Assembly: GCA_031213475.1 (NCBI GenBank)
Contig: JARUPZ010000012.1
Span: 6,105,878 to 6,169,877 of the forward strand
DNA length: 64,000 nucleotides
Direction of reading: 5' to 3'
Origin: Nereocystis luetkeana
Lineage: Eukaryota > Sar > Phaeophyceae > Laminariales > Laminariaceae
Part shown: in pieces, positions 51,087 to 63,000 of the stretch
Position numbering within the stretch: position 1 is the first letter of the stretch
How the letters are laid out: each line of letters starts with the position of its first letter
Translations under genes and position numbers: made by a program
Notes under the pieces: generated by a model
The model's input: the letters and a program-made list of their open reading frames with translations, nothing else
Databases searched by the model: none
What the model was told of the DNA's origin: nothing

Positions 51087-54000
51087 GAGCGCAACCCTCG
51101 AGGCCTGCTGATGGCGGCCGGGACTTTCCTGACCTTGAGCATCGCGATGGGAGGCCTCCTGTGCGGGGGAGGAGGGCGTCTTGGCACCAACATCGCCAAT
51201 CCCGCCGCCACCGCTGCCGCCCCCCCGCCACCTGCTGGAGACGGGGGCGCGATGTCGGCGCTAGCGGCCCCGGCGGCGGCGGCGGCGGCGGCGGCGATGG
51301 CGGACTCGACGCCAGCAGATTGCGACGACGCGTACACCCTCCCAGGCTTCGTGCCCGTCCCGCAGATGCGGAACCCATTCTTCGTCCGTCGTGGCAGCGA
51401 CGCCTTCCCGCTATCCTCCGAGAGAGGGACGGCTCGTTCGGGTTCCGGCATCAGTGACAACAGTGACCGCGGGCGGAGAACGCTCGGTGGTGTCAGTGGC
51501 GGAGGTGGGGAAGCCGGCGGAGTCCTGATGTTTGGAGTCGGCGGTTCCGTGGAGCGTGTTGCCTCTGAGCAGGCGCTGGAGGCGGAGAAGGGGGAGGAGG
51601 ACGAGGAGGAGGAGCTGGCAGCGGCGGCGGCGGCGGCGGCGGCGGTAGTGCCGGACCCTGTGGCGCCGATGGTGGCGGTAGTGGCGACGGAGCTAGGGAC
51701 GATGGGAGCAGCGGTGGAGGGGGGAGTGGTTGCCAAGGACAGCAGCAGCAGCAGCAGCAGCAGTAGGAGCAACAAGAGCGGCGGCGGCAGCCGTGGCGAC
51801 GGCGAATACCACCACCACCACCACCACCGCCGACACGCTACGCCGTTAACGACGACGGTGTCGGTGTCGTTGACAGGCCGGAGGGCTGAGGGGGGTGGCG
51901 GCGGTGACGGCGGCAGCGCCGGTGGTGATGTTGGCGGTGGCGTTGGCGGCCGCATGCCCTTGGTCGTCGACCGAGATATGCTGTATTCGTCGGCCGTCTC
52001 GATCGGCGAGGAAGACCTTGTCGACGACATCGACGAGGACGTCTTCGAGGATGTTATTGACGACGGTTTAGACGTCTTCGAGGAGGTTTTCGGCGACGGT
52101 TTCCACGTTTTCGACAATATTTTCGCCAGCGATTTCGCCGGTGACGAGGTTTCGCCGCCACCCTTGCCGTCGTCATCAGAGCTGTCGCTGTGGCGGCAGG
52201 AGCGGCGCCGGCTGATGTCGGCGGCGGCGAAGACAAGAGGTGAACGCGTTGGAGATGACGTGGACTTCATGAGCGAGGACGACGCCGGCATGTACCGCTT
52301 CTACTTCCAGAGTCACCGAGCGTTAGCGTCGGCATCGGAGCCAACACCGGAGGCGGTGGCTCTTCTGGAGGCGGCGGCAGCGGCGAAAAAGAAGAAGAAG
52401 GAAGACGCGGAAGGAACGAAGATTTACGTCCCGCCGGTATCGTTCGAGGAGCGCTCGTCGGCCGGTAGGAAGGTAGAGGTGTCGGCGGGTGCGGAAGACA
52501 CAACAGCAACACTGCATACTTCCACGGGCGTTGGAAACTCCCCAGCAGCTTTCCCCTTTCTCGCTACCCCCTCTTCTCCCGTCGGCACCAGCAAACACGA
52601 CGACCTTGAGCAGAACCATCCCGGCGGGAATGGGAGCGGGGACGGGGAGGAGAAGGGCCGGGAGGGAGTCACGAAACATTGCTCCCCGCTGGAGGTAGTC
52701 GGTCTGAGCGACTGCCCCGAGCTGGAGGCATCGCTCGATAAGATTCTAGCCGCGAAGGCGGAGATGTTGCGCCAGGTTATCCGTGTCCTGAGCGATCCGG
52801 CCAGCGCGGGGACCGGGGGCAACCCGGACGAGCCGCTGCTTTTGGTGCAGAAGCTAGCCGTGGACGAGGCGGACGCCGTGTTCGGAGCATTTGACGGCAG
52901 GTTTTTCAGGCGCGCGTCGGACGCTGGAACCTGGAGCCCTTTACCGGGGGGTTTTAATCGGTGGGCCGAAACGTACCACAAGAAAATTCTGAGAAAGAGC
53001 CGCCCCGTCCTCATCGCCGTCCATGTGAGTAATTTTTTTGTTTCTTTTTCGCGACCGCTGTTGGTTTGGATATATCTATAATAGAACCAGTCCAGACCTC
53101 CACGCTCGTTTTAGGGCGCAAAATACTTTTATTTTATTTTTTTATTTTATCCTCCGACGGATTGGTAAAAATAAAGCTTAAGCTCAAAACACTTCCACGT
53201 TCGTGTCGTGTGTCAATTTAGCCCAGTTGGGCACGTTGACCCGACCTGACCCCCGAGAGGAGCAGGTGCGGTGGAGATAGCCACCCGGGAGAGTCATCTC
53301 TCCCGGGTAGTGTGGGACTTGCGTTTGCTCACCCACCAACAAAAACCAAGGCTATGAGGCCTTCCCGCCGGACTCGGACCAGTTACGGTCCACCCTACCG
53401 GTTGGGGCGTTGGTCCTCAGATACTGATGTTTGTTGCGCGCGGGATACTTTTTTGCGTGGGTAACAGGGTCGGGTTGAGGTTTTTGGTTTCTGTTTTGGT
53501 TTTGGGTTTGGGTTGGTTTTGGTTCGGCTCGGTTCGGTTCTGTTTGGCGTGGTTTGGTTCGGTTCGGTTCGGTTCGGTTCTGCTTGGCGTGGTTTGGTTC
53601 GGATTGGTTCCGTTCGACTCATGCTTCTCCTCGATCGTCCGCCAGCCCAACACTTTTTGGTGCGTGAGTGACTGCCCCACGTGCTCTGTTTGATCGTCGT
53701 TTTTTGTTTTTGTTGCTATTGTTTTTGGTGTTGTAGTCGTTCGCTTATCGTTGTTATTCATTCTGACATTAACTCTTCGCCATAGCCTAGTCCTCGCTCA
53801 CAAGCAAGGTATAAAGAAGTGTCGCTATTCGTTCACGCGGCTGTTTCCGTTGCGTCCGTCATGCGTCGAGCGAAAACGGCAAGCAATACATACCCCCCCC
53901 CCTCCCCCCCGTCAGCAGGTCCGCCTTGGTTCCTACCTGGTAGTTCGGAGGGTTGCGCCTGCGAGCTTCACCGAAATCAATCTATTGACTCTTGTCTTCT

Positions 54001-57000
54001 CTTCCCACCCCTCTCTCTCTTTCTCTCTCTCGCTCCTTTGATGTATCTCTCTCTTTCTCCCATTGCCCATTCCCTACACCCCCAACGACGCCGAACCTCC
54101 CAAACCCAAACCCCGCCCGCGGAAAACTGCCGGGAAAAACGTGGGAAACCCCTCGGTGGGAAAAAAAAAAATGCGGTTGGAAACTGAATAACACAACAAA
54201 ATACTATGTATAAAACCAATCTTGACACAAAACGAAACAAAACAAAACGAAAATGAACCTTACCAAAAAAAAAACAGGGCGACGACGTGTGTGCCCTGGA
54301 GGATGAGCTCTCGCTCGAGGCCAGGATGGAAGCTGCAGGCGTTACTCAAGCGGGGATCGGGGACATCGCTTCCCAGGCTACGGGGCGTCGGATGCCGGGT
54401 TTTGGGGAGGAGTTCGAGGTACCTGTGGTGCTGATGACGTTGGGGTGGGACCCGGCGGGAGACCCGACCCATCAAGAGAGGGCCTTGGGAAGGGATCGCG
54501 AGTGCGCCTTGCGAGTGCTGGAGATGCCGAGGGTGGTGAAGTGGTTCACGTCGCACACGCGGTATGACTCGCACACGGATGAGAAGGTGGGATGGGATGG
54601 GATGGGATGGAATGGGACGGGACGGAACGGGACGGGGTGGGATATGGGATGGGATTGGTTTGGATGGTTGGGCGCATGGGATAGGGGATGCTATAAGGGG
54701 TGATACATGGGATATTACATTGGATGGGATATGGGCTACTGGATTTGATTGAATGGGATGGGATATGGGATGGCATGCGATCTGGGAAATTATTGGATGG
54801 AGAGGGGTGAGGTGGAATGGGATGGGGCCTGAGGTGGCAAGGGATCTGATATCTGGAATCTGGGACGGGGTGAGGTGGGGTGGGGTAGGGTGGGGTGCGA
54901 TGGAACGGGACGGGATGGGATCACATGGCGTAGGACAGGGTGGGACGGGACGGGATGGGATGATACGGAATGTGAGCTGGGATCTGGGATGGGGTATGGG
55001 ACGAGATGGAACGCGGCTTGGGATAACATGGGATCTGGGAGCGGGGAGCTGGGCTGGGGAGGAATGTGGTCGGAGGGGATGATATGGGGTGGACTGGGAT
55101 GGCATGGTATACCTTAGCATGCTACAAGACATGGTACGCAGTGGCATGGCGTGGTACGCGGTATAATAGGGTGTGTGGGCTGCATGAAGCTACTAGCTGC
55201 ATGCCAGGGCGTGGCATTGAATGCGCCCTTTGTGTGCGTTGTGGTTGGCGGGGGCAGGGTAGGCGGAGGCGGGCGGGCAAGCGGGCGGGGGTGGGCTGGG
55301 TCTTAGGCCTTGGGGGCTGGAGTCTCCTCTCGGCTTATCCATTGGTCACGTTTCGGTTGTTGTGGCTGTGTCTGTTTTGGTCCCTGGTGTTTTTTTTCTG
55401 GTCAATCTCTATGTTGGTGATTTTGTGCGTGTGTTGGTGTACTGCTGTAATCGATGGTATAAGTACTAATCTTGAGAAAAGCGCCATCACTCCATATTGA
55501 TACTATTGGCGCTGTGTATGTAAGAATGTTATCGATAGTGTTTGAAGTGTCACTATGTTGTGTTTTTTTGTGCCATTCATGTATTTGAAGCAGTCCTGTG
55601 TACCAAATTCTCGCGCGCCTGTGTAGTTTCGGTCTGTGTACGAGCACCGTGACTAAACGAGGCGCGCATCCACTCTATTGGCAAAGTGTTGCATGGATTG
55701 ACGTGGCTTGGCGCCTTTCAGGGACCTACCTCTACGGGCCGATTTTTGTCCATTACGATGTTCGTATATGGTACCAGGTATATATATAAAAATCACCATG
55801 TACAATTTACCGCTACGTCCAGCAGTACCAGCAAGTCGGTCAGCCCGATGGTCTATCATCAGTGGTGGCCACCCTTAGACGCTGCTATAAATATTATCTT
55901 ATCACGGCGGACAATAGTTAATAGGACGGAGGGCCATAGTAAATAGGACCTAAGGTGCACCCAAAAATCCTGTACATTTCCCTTTTTTTACCAACAATAT
56001 TTGGTCCTATTAACTATGGTCCCCCGCAATAGTTTATACAGGTGCCTATATAGGTGTTTGTGTCTACCGTAGGTCCTATTTACGACGATCCCCCGTAATA
56101 GGCTGACACGTTAGTTCAAATTCCACCGTCCGTGGTGAGACTTTGGCTTTATTATTAATATTAATAGCAGAAAAAAATAGAACAGAAAGTTTCAACTGCT
56201 GATGAGAGCGCACGGCGTGGGTAGGCGAAATTCGACGCGAGCCAGCGAGAGAAGGAAGGGCAAGAGTCTTGCCGCGATAAAACAGCTAGGCACGAGCCGG
56301 AGAATCGTAGTGGGGGAGGGGGCAGGAGAGCCTGCCGTGTGACCCAGGATCTGAGGTACGACTACGGAAGAGGGAGAGCAAAAATGGGCGAAGACAAGAA
56401 ACGGGATGGAGAAATGACATTGAAAAAAAATACCTGTACGAATACTTTCGCTTGAGAGTTGTCGACCGACCAGATTGACTACGCTCAATTTTTTTTTTTT
56501 TTTTCGGTTCTGTTTTATGCTTTGTTGGCATGGCCGCCTGCTATATAACGATTCAATACCTCTCTACAAACCCCAGACTTCCTTCTTTCAATCTTGTGCT
56601 TTTTTTGTGGAAACATATTATCGGTGGTGGAATAGTAAAATTCGTACCAGGTATGAGACATGTTTTTTGCTCCCTGTTTTTTCGTGTTTTGTTTATTTCG
56701 TATTTTGTTATTTATTCACTTCTTCTTCTCGGCCGGTCTATTTCTTGTTTTTTTTTACGCATATATGTATTATTTCAGTTCCACTACCTGCCCATCGGCT
56801 TCGGAGGATTCGAGACGCGCAATGGCTTGCCGCAGACGGCCTACATCGATGCCGCCAAGCAGCAGTTGGAGATACTGGAGACCTGCCCCACCGCGCAGGC
56901 AGGGAGGTGAGGCGGGGGGAGTGGCGGTAGGAGGGCGGTATAGTGTACAGCGTGCAGCAGTACGCGACACCTCTTAACTCTCAACCCTTTTTAGTTTCAC

Positions 57001-60000
57001 CTGTGTCCAAAACGGTGTTGCGACGCCTCTTGCTGTACTGCCGTAACCCTTTGTATTTTATAGTGCCGCACTGTACAGGAACTTATACATGCATATCTTA
57101 CGCGACGGCTCTTGCTAACTGCAACCCTTTTCAGTACCACCGCACTGTACAGGAAATTCAACCCGAGTCTAAGCGCCAGTACACGACACATCTCAATCTT
57201 TTTGGTACCGCACTGCTGTACAGGATCTTGTATCTGAGTCTATGCATATTTATACCACGGGGGACTATAGTAAATAGGACCAAACATTGTTAGTAAAAAT
57301 AAGGAAATATATAGTTTTTTGTGTTTACCGTAGGTCCTATTTACTATGGTCCTCCGGTATAGGAGTAATTACAAAGTCGTTTAATCCTTTTAGAACCGCA
57401 GTCCCGTTAGGGGACAAACCAGTCAAGTTTTAAGTGGTTTGTCCCCGAAACGGGACTGTGGTTCTAAAGGGTCGGGACACCCCGAGGTATTTCGGCAAAA
57501 ACAATACCTGCTCCCAACTACGATATAAGAAATACTCAATGTAAGTATAGAAATGATCCTCATAGTGCGGGACAGAGTGGTATACTATCTCCCTCCGTCT
57601 ATTACGGGGACAATAGTAAATAGGACCTACGGTTCAGACGAAAACCTACATATTTCGCAATTTTTACTATTACGGGGGGCCATAGTTAACAGGAACAAAT
57701 ATTGTTAGTAAAAATTGTTAAACATGTAGGTTTTTATGTACACCATAGGTCCTGTTAACTATGGCCCCCCGTAATAACAACATTTGGTCCTATTTTACTA
57801 CCATGGTATGGTTCCCCGCAATAGCAGTCTGGGTAGAATCATGTTGCTTTCGCCCGCGCCCGCCCGTGCCTGGCGTATCCGTGCTTGCATTCTACTTCTG
57901 CAGTATACCCCTCGGGACACCAATCTGTATGATATTATTATTTCTCTTGCCATCCGACAATGTGCAGCATGATCTTCAACATGGATCACTCATCACTTTC
58001 CCGAAAGAAGAAAACCTCGGAAACAAGGGGAAAACCCATGCACCAAGTCTACCTCCCTTCCGTGCCATGATATCCTTCCCCAATCGCGCAACGCAGCAGC
58101 AAAGCAGCGATCAATCAATCAATCAATCAATCAGTCATTCAATCGTCTCTCTCTCTCTCTTTATTATTATTATTTTATTTTTTTATTTTTTTTTCTTTTT
58201 GGTCATTCAAGGCGGTCGAGAAAGCGCGTTGAGTCGATTGACACCAAAAAAAGGTACTATTATTACAAAAAAAGTCGAAGATTATTCTCGGAAGGCTCTC
58301 TCTCGCTCGACAGCTATTACGGGGGACCCTGTTAAATACCAGGTAGGACCTACGGTACACACAAAAAACTACTGCTGTGTGTACTTCCCTATTTTTAGTA
58401 CTTAGGTTTGGTCCTATTTACTATGGTCCCCTCGAAATACCGATATCAGCTCGACCAGTTTTTTTTTCCCCTCCGAAAATACGTACCAGGTAGCTGGTTC
58501 GGTATTGGCTGGAAGAATCGATCGCTGAAAAACAATCGCGGACCCCAGTGCGAAATCCGCGTGGTTTCACGGCGCTTGAAATGATTGTCTTTTTTCGGGA
58601 AGATATACATAGGAACCCTCATGCTCCCCGGTTTCTACGGTGCGGTGGGGTCTCTTGTAACGGAAAGTCCGAACGTGCCAATGCTCTTACTTCCGGAGGA
58701 CATAGTAAATAGGCCCAAATACTGATCTTAAAAATAGGTTTCGTAACTATGTACCTGATAGTTTTTTGTGTGTACCGTAGGTCCTATTTACTATGGTCCC
58801 CCGTAATGGTGTACTTGAGAAGGATTTGGTTGGAACCAGTTTCTGACCTAGGTATGTAAACAGCAATCCCAACCCACAAAAAAAAAATGAAGCATCCTGA
58901 AGGCTCGTGAAAAAAGAGCGGCCAAAAACAACGTTTTTTAACCTAATTATTCTCTTCATTTTTTTTTTCATCCTCGCTTCTCCTTGGGTTTGGCTCTGTT
59001 TGGTGGTCAGGTTAAATTTCTGATTTTGAAGCACAGGGCGTGCCACTTTTCACTAAGATCGCTGCGTATATGAGAGCAATTCCTCCACTATGTGAAATAT
59101 GTTTTTCTTGGGCGTTCGTGCAAACTCGGCGCAAAAAAATTGCATCAAGAGGCGTTCTACGATAGAGGTTCACCCTGAATTTTCTGAGGCTCCTCACCTA
59201 AGGAGCCCCATACCTCACCCGAAAACTGACTTCGACAAGAATTAAATTGCATACCGATTAATAATCCCATGGTCCAAGTGTAGAAAAAATGTCGTTTTTC
59301 GAGACAAGATTGTCTTTCCGACAATTTTGGGTGAGCCCCTTTAGAACCGCAGTCCCGTTTTGGGGACAAACCACTCAAATTTCAAGTAATTTGTCCCCAA
59401 AACGGGACTGCGGTCCTAGAAGGGTTGAGGAACCCCGCCATTCTTAAAACAGTTTAAATAGCGGAAATGTGCTATAATACCTCTATATGGTAGAGCGCGT
59501 CTGAACTTCCCGACAATGTGTGTGCTGCGGCATATTTTGCACCACTCAGCTCTGGTCGAAAATATCGTGAGATAAGCCTCGTTTGATGTTGACGTCAGTG
59601 CTTAGACGGGGGTTTCATCTCCGTCCGTCAGGGGTATACGACATGGTGCGGCCTCGATAAAATGGTTTGACTGACACCTGGTATGAGTGTTTCGGGTAAA
59701 TAGAACCTTATGGTACACACAAAAAGAAACCTTTATTTTTCTCTATTTTTTTTATCAGTATTTGGTAATTTTTGCTATTACGAGGGACCATAGTGAGTAG
59801 GACCTATGGTATACATAAAAACCTACCAGTATCCATTTAACCATTTTTACTAACAATAGTTGGTCCTCTTAATTATGGTCCCCCGTGATATGGTCAGTCC
59901 CCCGCAATAGCATCGCACGAAACCTCCTCATCAGCAGTGACGAGGGCGGTGACGAAAGTGGTTGATATGTATATAGTGCTCTCAAGCTCCTCGAGCTACA

Positions 60001-63000
60001 ATTGCCGCGTAGAATATTCCGAGAAATTGTCGAGGCCGTTGGAGTCAACTCGTGACGCGGCTCCGGGGGGGGAGAACGCGAGGGGGGGAGGGGGAGCGGG
60101 GTGGTTTGTGATGCTGGGACAATTTTTCGCTCTAGTGTGCTTTTGCCGAGCGATGCTTGATTGCTTCGAGATTTTTTCCCGCGTTCCGGCCGTGTCGCGG
60201 GTGGAAGAGGAACAACGTCAACTCGGCGCTAAGTTATGTGACCTTTTGGAATCCTTGAAGAAATGACCGCCCAAAAAAATGTTGGTGGTGCGGTGTGCAG
60301 CTATACACAGCTTGAAAACGGTGAAAGCCCTTTTTCTTCTTTCTGTCTCTCTTTGTGCGCCACCGCTGGTACCCCCGCCGCCGCCAATACCAACGCCAAC
60401 ACCAACACCCCCCCCCTCCGCCGAACCATGACCCCTCCCCCCCAAATACCACCACTACCACTACCACTACCTCCGACTACACCCCCCCCCACCCCCACCC
60501 CCGGAACCATCACCACCACCACCACCCCGCTCCCCAACCACCGTCACCACCACCGCCCCCTATCCCTCCCCCGTAACCACCACCAACCCTCTCCCTATCC
60601 ACCACCACCACCACCACCACCACCCCGCTCCCCAACCACCATCACCACCCCCTATCCCGTAACCACCACCCCCCTCCCTATCCACCGCCACCACCCTACA
60701 CCCCGTACCCACCACCACCGTTTTTAAGGTTCGACCTGCTGTTCCAGTGCAACACGCTGGAGCGGGACCCGCGGGGCGCTATCTGGAGGCAGATGACGGA
60801 CAAGGAGGAGGGGCCTTTCCCCATGAACCGAGCACCTCTTGGGGCTGTGGACATGGTGTTGGCCACGGCTAGAGGACTGTTTTCCGTCAGCCCCCCAGGA
60901 ACTGGTGAGGAGCAAAAATGAGGAGGCGGGGCGGAGCGGGAGGGGGGCGGGGAGGTGGACGGGGGACGGAGGGGGGCGGGGAGGTGGACGGGACGGAGGG
61001 GGTGGGGGAGGAGGAGGAGGAGGCGGGGAAAGGGGGGTGGGGGGAGCGGTTGGGGGTAGGAGTGCGAGGGGGGGGGGGGGGGGGGGGGGGAGGCACTCGA
61101 TGTCATGCATAGCCGTAGTCGTGTGACCGTAGACCCTCGCATCCCTACAATGCCGGGACGGAGCACGTCGGGTTTTCACCGACCAGGGGGGGAAGGGACG
61201 GGGGGGTGGCGGGGGAAGAGGAGAGGATGGGGGCGGGGAAGGGGAAGGGGGGAGGGGGGGGGGGGGGGGAAGAGTGAAGAGGGGGCGTCCTCACTTGTTG
61301 CTTTGCCTTCGTCATTTGACCGTTGACCACGCATCCCGTTCGAGACAGGGCACGAGTGAGGAGGGGGAGGGGAGGGAGGGAGGGGGGGGGGGGGCGTTGA
61401 TACGATGGTGCGTCGGCAGGGTGAGGAGAAGGGGTAGGTGGTGATTTGATAGTGTGGTGGCGACGGCTAGGGGAGTGCTTTGAGTCAGCCCCTCCGGAAC
61501 TGGTGAGGAAGAATATGAGAACGAGGAGATGGAGGAGGCGGGGGGAGGGGGGGGGGTTGATAGGGCGGTAGGGGAGAGGTTTCGGTCTCGCATGATCCGT
61601 AGAAAATACCTGCTGTACGGGCGTGTGTTCAGCGAACCTCGTAAAGTTCAGATGATTTAGGTTGGTGTGTGCGACTGTGTTTCTTTTCATCGCAACTCGC
61701 CCCGACCGACTGCCGACGGTGTTTGTTCGCAGGGCCCGACTGCTTCCGGCACTACGAGATGATGCTGGAGGGGAACATCGTTATGGTCCCAGACGTTTAC
61801 AGCCTCCGCAAGATCATGAAGGGTCTTCCTGTCTTCTTCTTCGGTAAGCCCTCCTCTACTCCCCTCCCCTCCCCCCCCCCTTCTCTGCCACCGCCCCCCC
61901 CCCCACCCCCCATCATACGACTACGGCCATGCATGACATGAGTACACCCCCCCCCCCTCTCTCACCATGCCTCCATTGCCCTACGATACACGCGGTACAC
62001 AAAACATCACAAGTACGTTCTCCAGCAGGATTCGCCTCCCCCCCCCTCTCCTTCTCGAAAGGGATGCGTGGTCAATGGTCAAATGACTAAGGCAAGCAAC
62101 AAATGAGTACGCGCGCCCCCCCCCTCCTCCCCCCCCCCCCCCGCCCCCCCCCCCCCCCCCCCCCCCCCCTCTCCCCTACCCAACGCCTGCCTACCCCCAT
62201 CCCCCACTAACCCCTGCCTACCCCCCTTTTGCTTCGTTTTGGCGGTCATCACGACTGGAGGTCGAGTTGAATCATTTTTGTGCGGGGTGGAGAACCTTAA
62301 CCCTTTTAGAACCGCAGTCCCGTTCTGGGGACAAACCAGTCAAATTTCAAGTAGTTTTGTCCCCAAACGGGACTGCGGTTCTAAAGGGGTTAACTCCGCA
62401 CAAGGGGGGAGGAACGTTATCACGTATTACGGGGGACCATAGTTAATAGGACCTACGGTATACATAAAAACCTACCAGGGTATATATGAAACCTTTTTTA
62501 CTAACAATATTGTCCTATTAACTATGGTCCCCCGTCATAGAATGTGTATGGTTAGGCACCCACGAGGCAGTTACATCGTACATATATATACTATACCCAT
62601 TGCTGTTTCTGAAAGTGGCCACACCAAAAAACTAAAATCAGTGCATTGACGCTGTCCTTCCTATGCAAGGAAAATCCTCCTCAAAAAACGTTTTTTAGTA
62701 GGATGCAGCCCACGCTTCATGCGGCTCGTCGAACACCTCACGGCGCATCGCGCTTGGTGCAAGCAAGCAACGTCTGCCTGGTCGGTGAAAAAACCGACGT
62801 GCGCTCCTTCCCGGCATTGTAGGGATGCGAGAGTTTTAGGCCATACATACGACTACGACCATGCACGATAAAGAGTACACCCCACCCCCCCCCCCCCACC
62901 CTCTATGGTCATACGACTACGACCCTCTATGGCCATACGACTACGGCTATGCATGAGATCGAGCACATCTCTCTTATCGAGTACACCCCCCCCCCCCCCC

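Larger units (their letters stand above)
55126..56778 (+). other. Rest of intron 2 of the glycosyltransferase gene
   Basis: Contains TACTGCTGTA (55440-55449), TACCAGGTA (55772-55780 and 56645-56653), a nested MITE-1 pair and a SINE-T copy. The acceptor is TTATTTCAG. Confidence 0.75.
56907..60728 (+). other. Intron 3 of the glycosyltransferase gene
   Basis: 3.8 kb. GAG|GTGAGG donor (phase 2), TTTTTAAG acceptor. It carries five MITE-1 sites, two MITE-2 copies, a CAAT microsatellite (58111-58143), three worn ACCGCACTGTACAGGA words at 57066-57235, and a CCACCA-rich tract up to the acceptor. A 109-codon frame at 59937-60266 ends in a helical-looking peptide (VEEEQRQLGAKLCDLLESLK) but the family alignment needs nothing here. 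Confidence 0.75.
60905..61732 (+). other. Intron 4 of the glycosyltransferase gene
   Basis: ACTG|GTGAGG donor (phase 1), TTCGCAG acceptor. G-rich throughout: GGGGGAGG-type tract 60925-61090, SINE-C fragment 61090-61186 (minus), LINE terminus 61280-61352 (minus). CCAGGAACTGGTGAGGA at the exon edge (60896) recurs as CCGGAACTGGTGAGGA at 61493, a copy of the exon 4 donor region including TTTCCGTCAGCCCC / TTGAGTCAGCCCC. Confidence 0.75.

Noticed and set aside
51074-52291. 405-codon minus-strand ORF opposite the glycosyltransferase exon 1
   Set aside because: Shadow of the plus-strand exon. It is Ser/Pro/Ala low complexity, with no conserved part, while the plus strand joins five further exons with family motifs.
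53470-53620. Interstitial telomeric repeat
   Set aside because: The unit is GGTTC/GGTTT with irregular breaks, not a run of TTTAGGG or TTAGGG.
59937-60266. Extra exon of the glycosyltransferase gene
   Set aside because: Exons 3 and 4 already join in phase with continuous family sequence, so inserting this frame would break the domain.
60218-61326. Gly-, Pro- and Thr-rich ORFs around exon 4
   Set aside because: They come from CCACCA and GGGGGA tracts. Only 60729-60904 carries family sequence.
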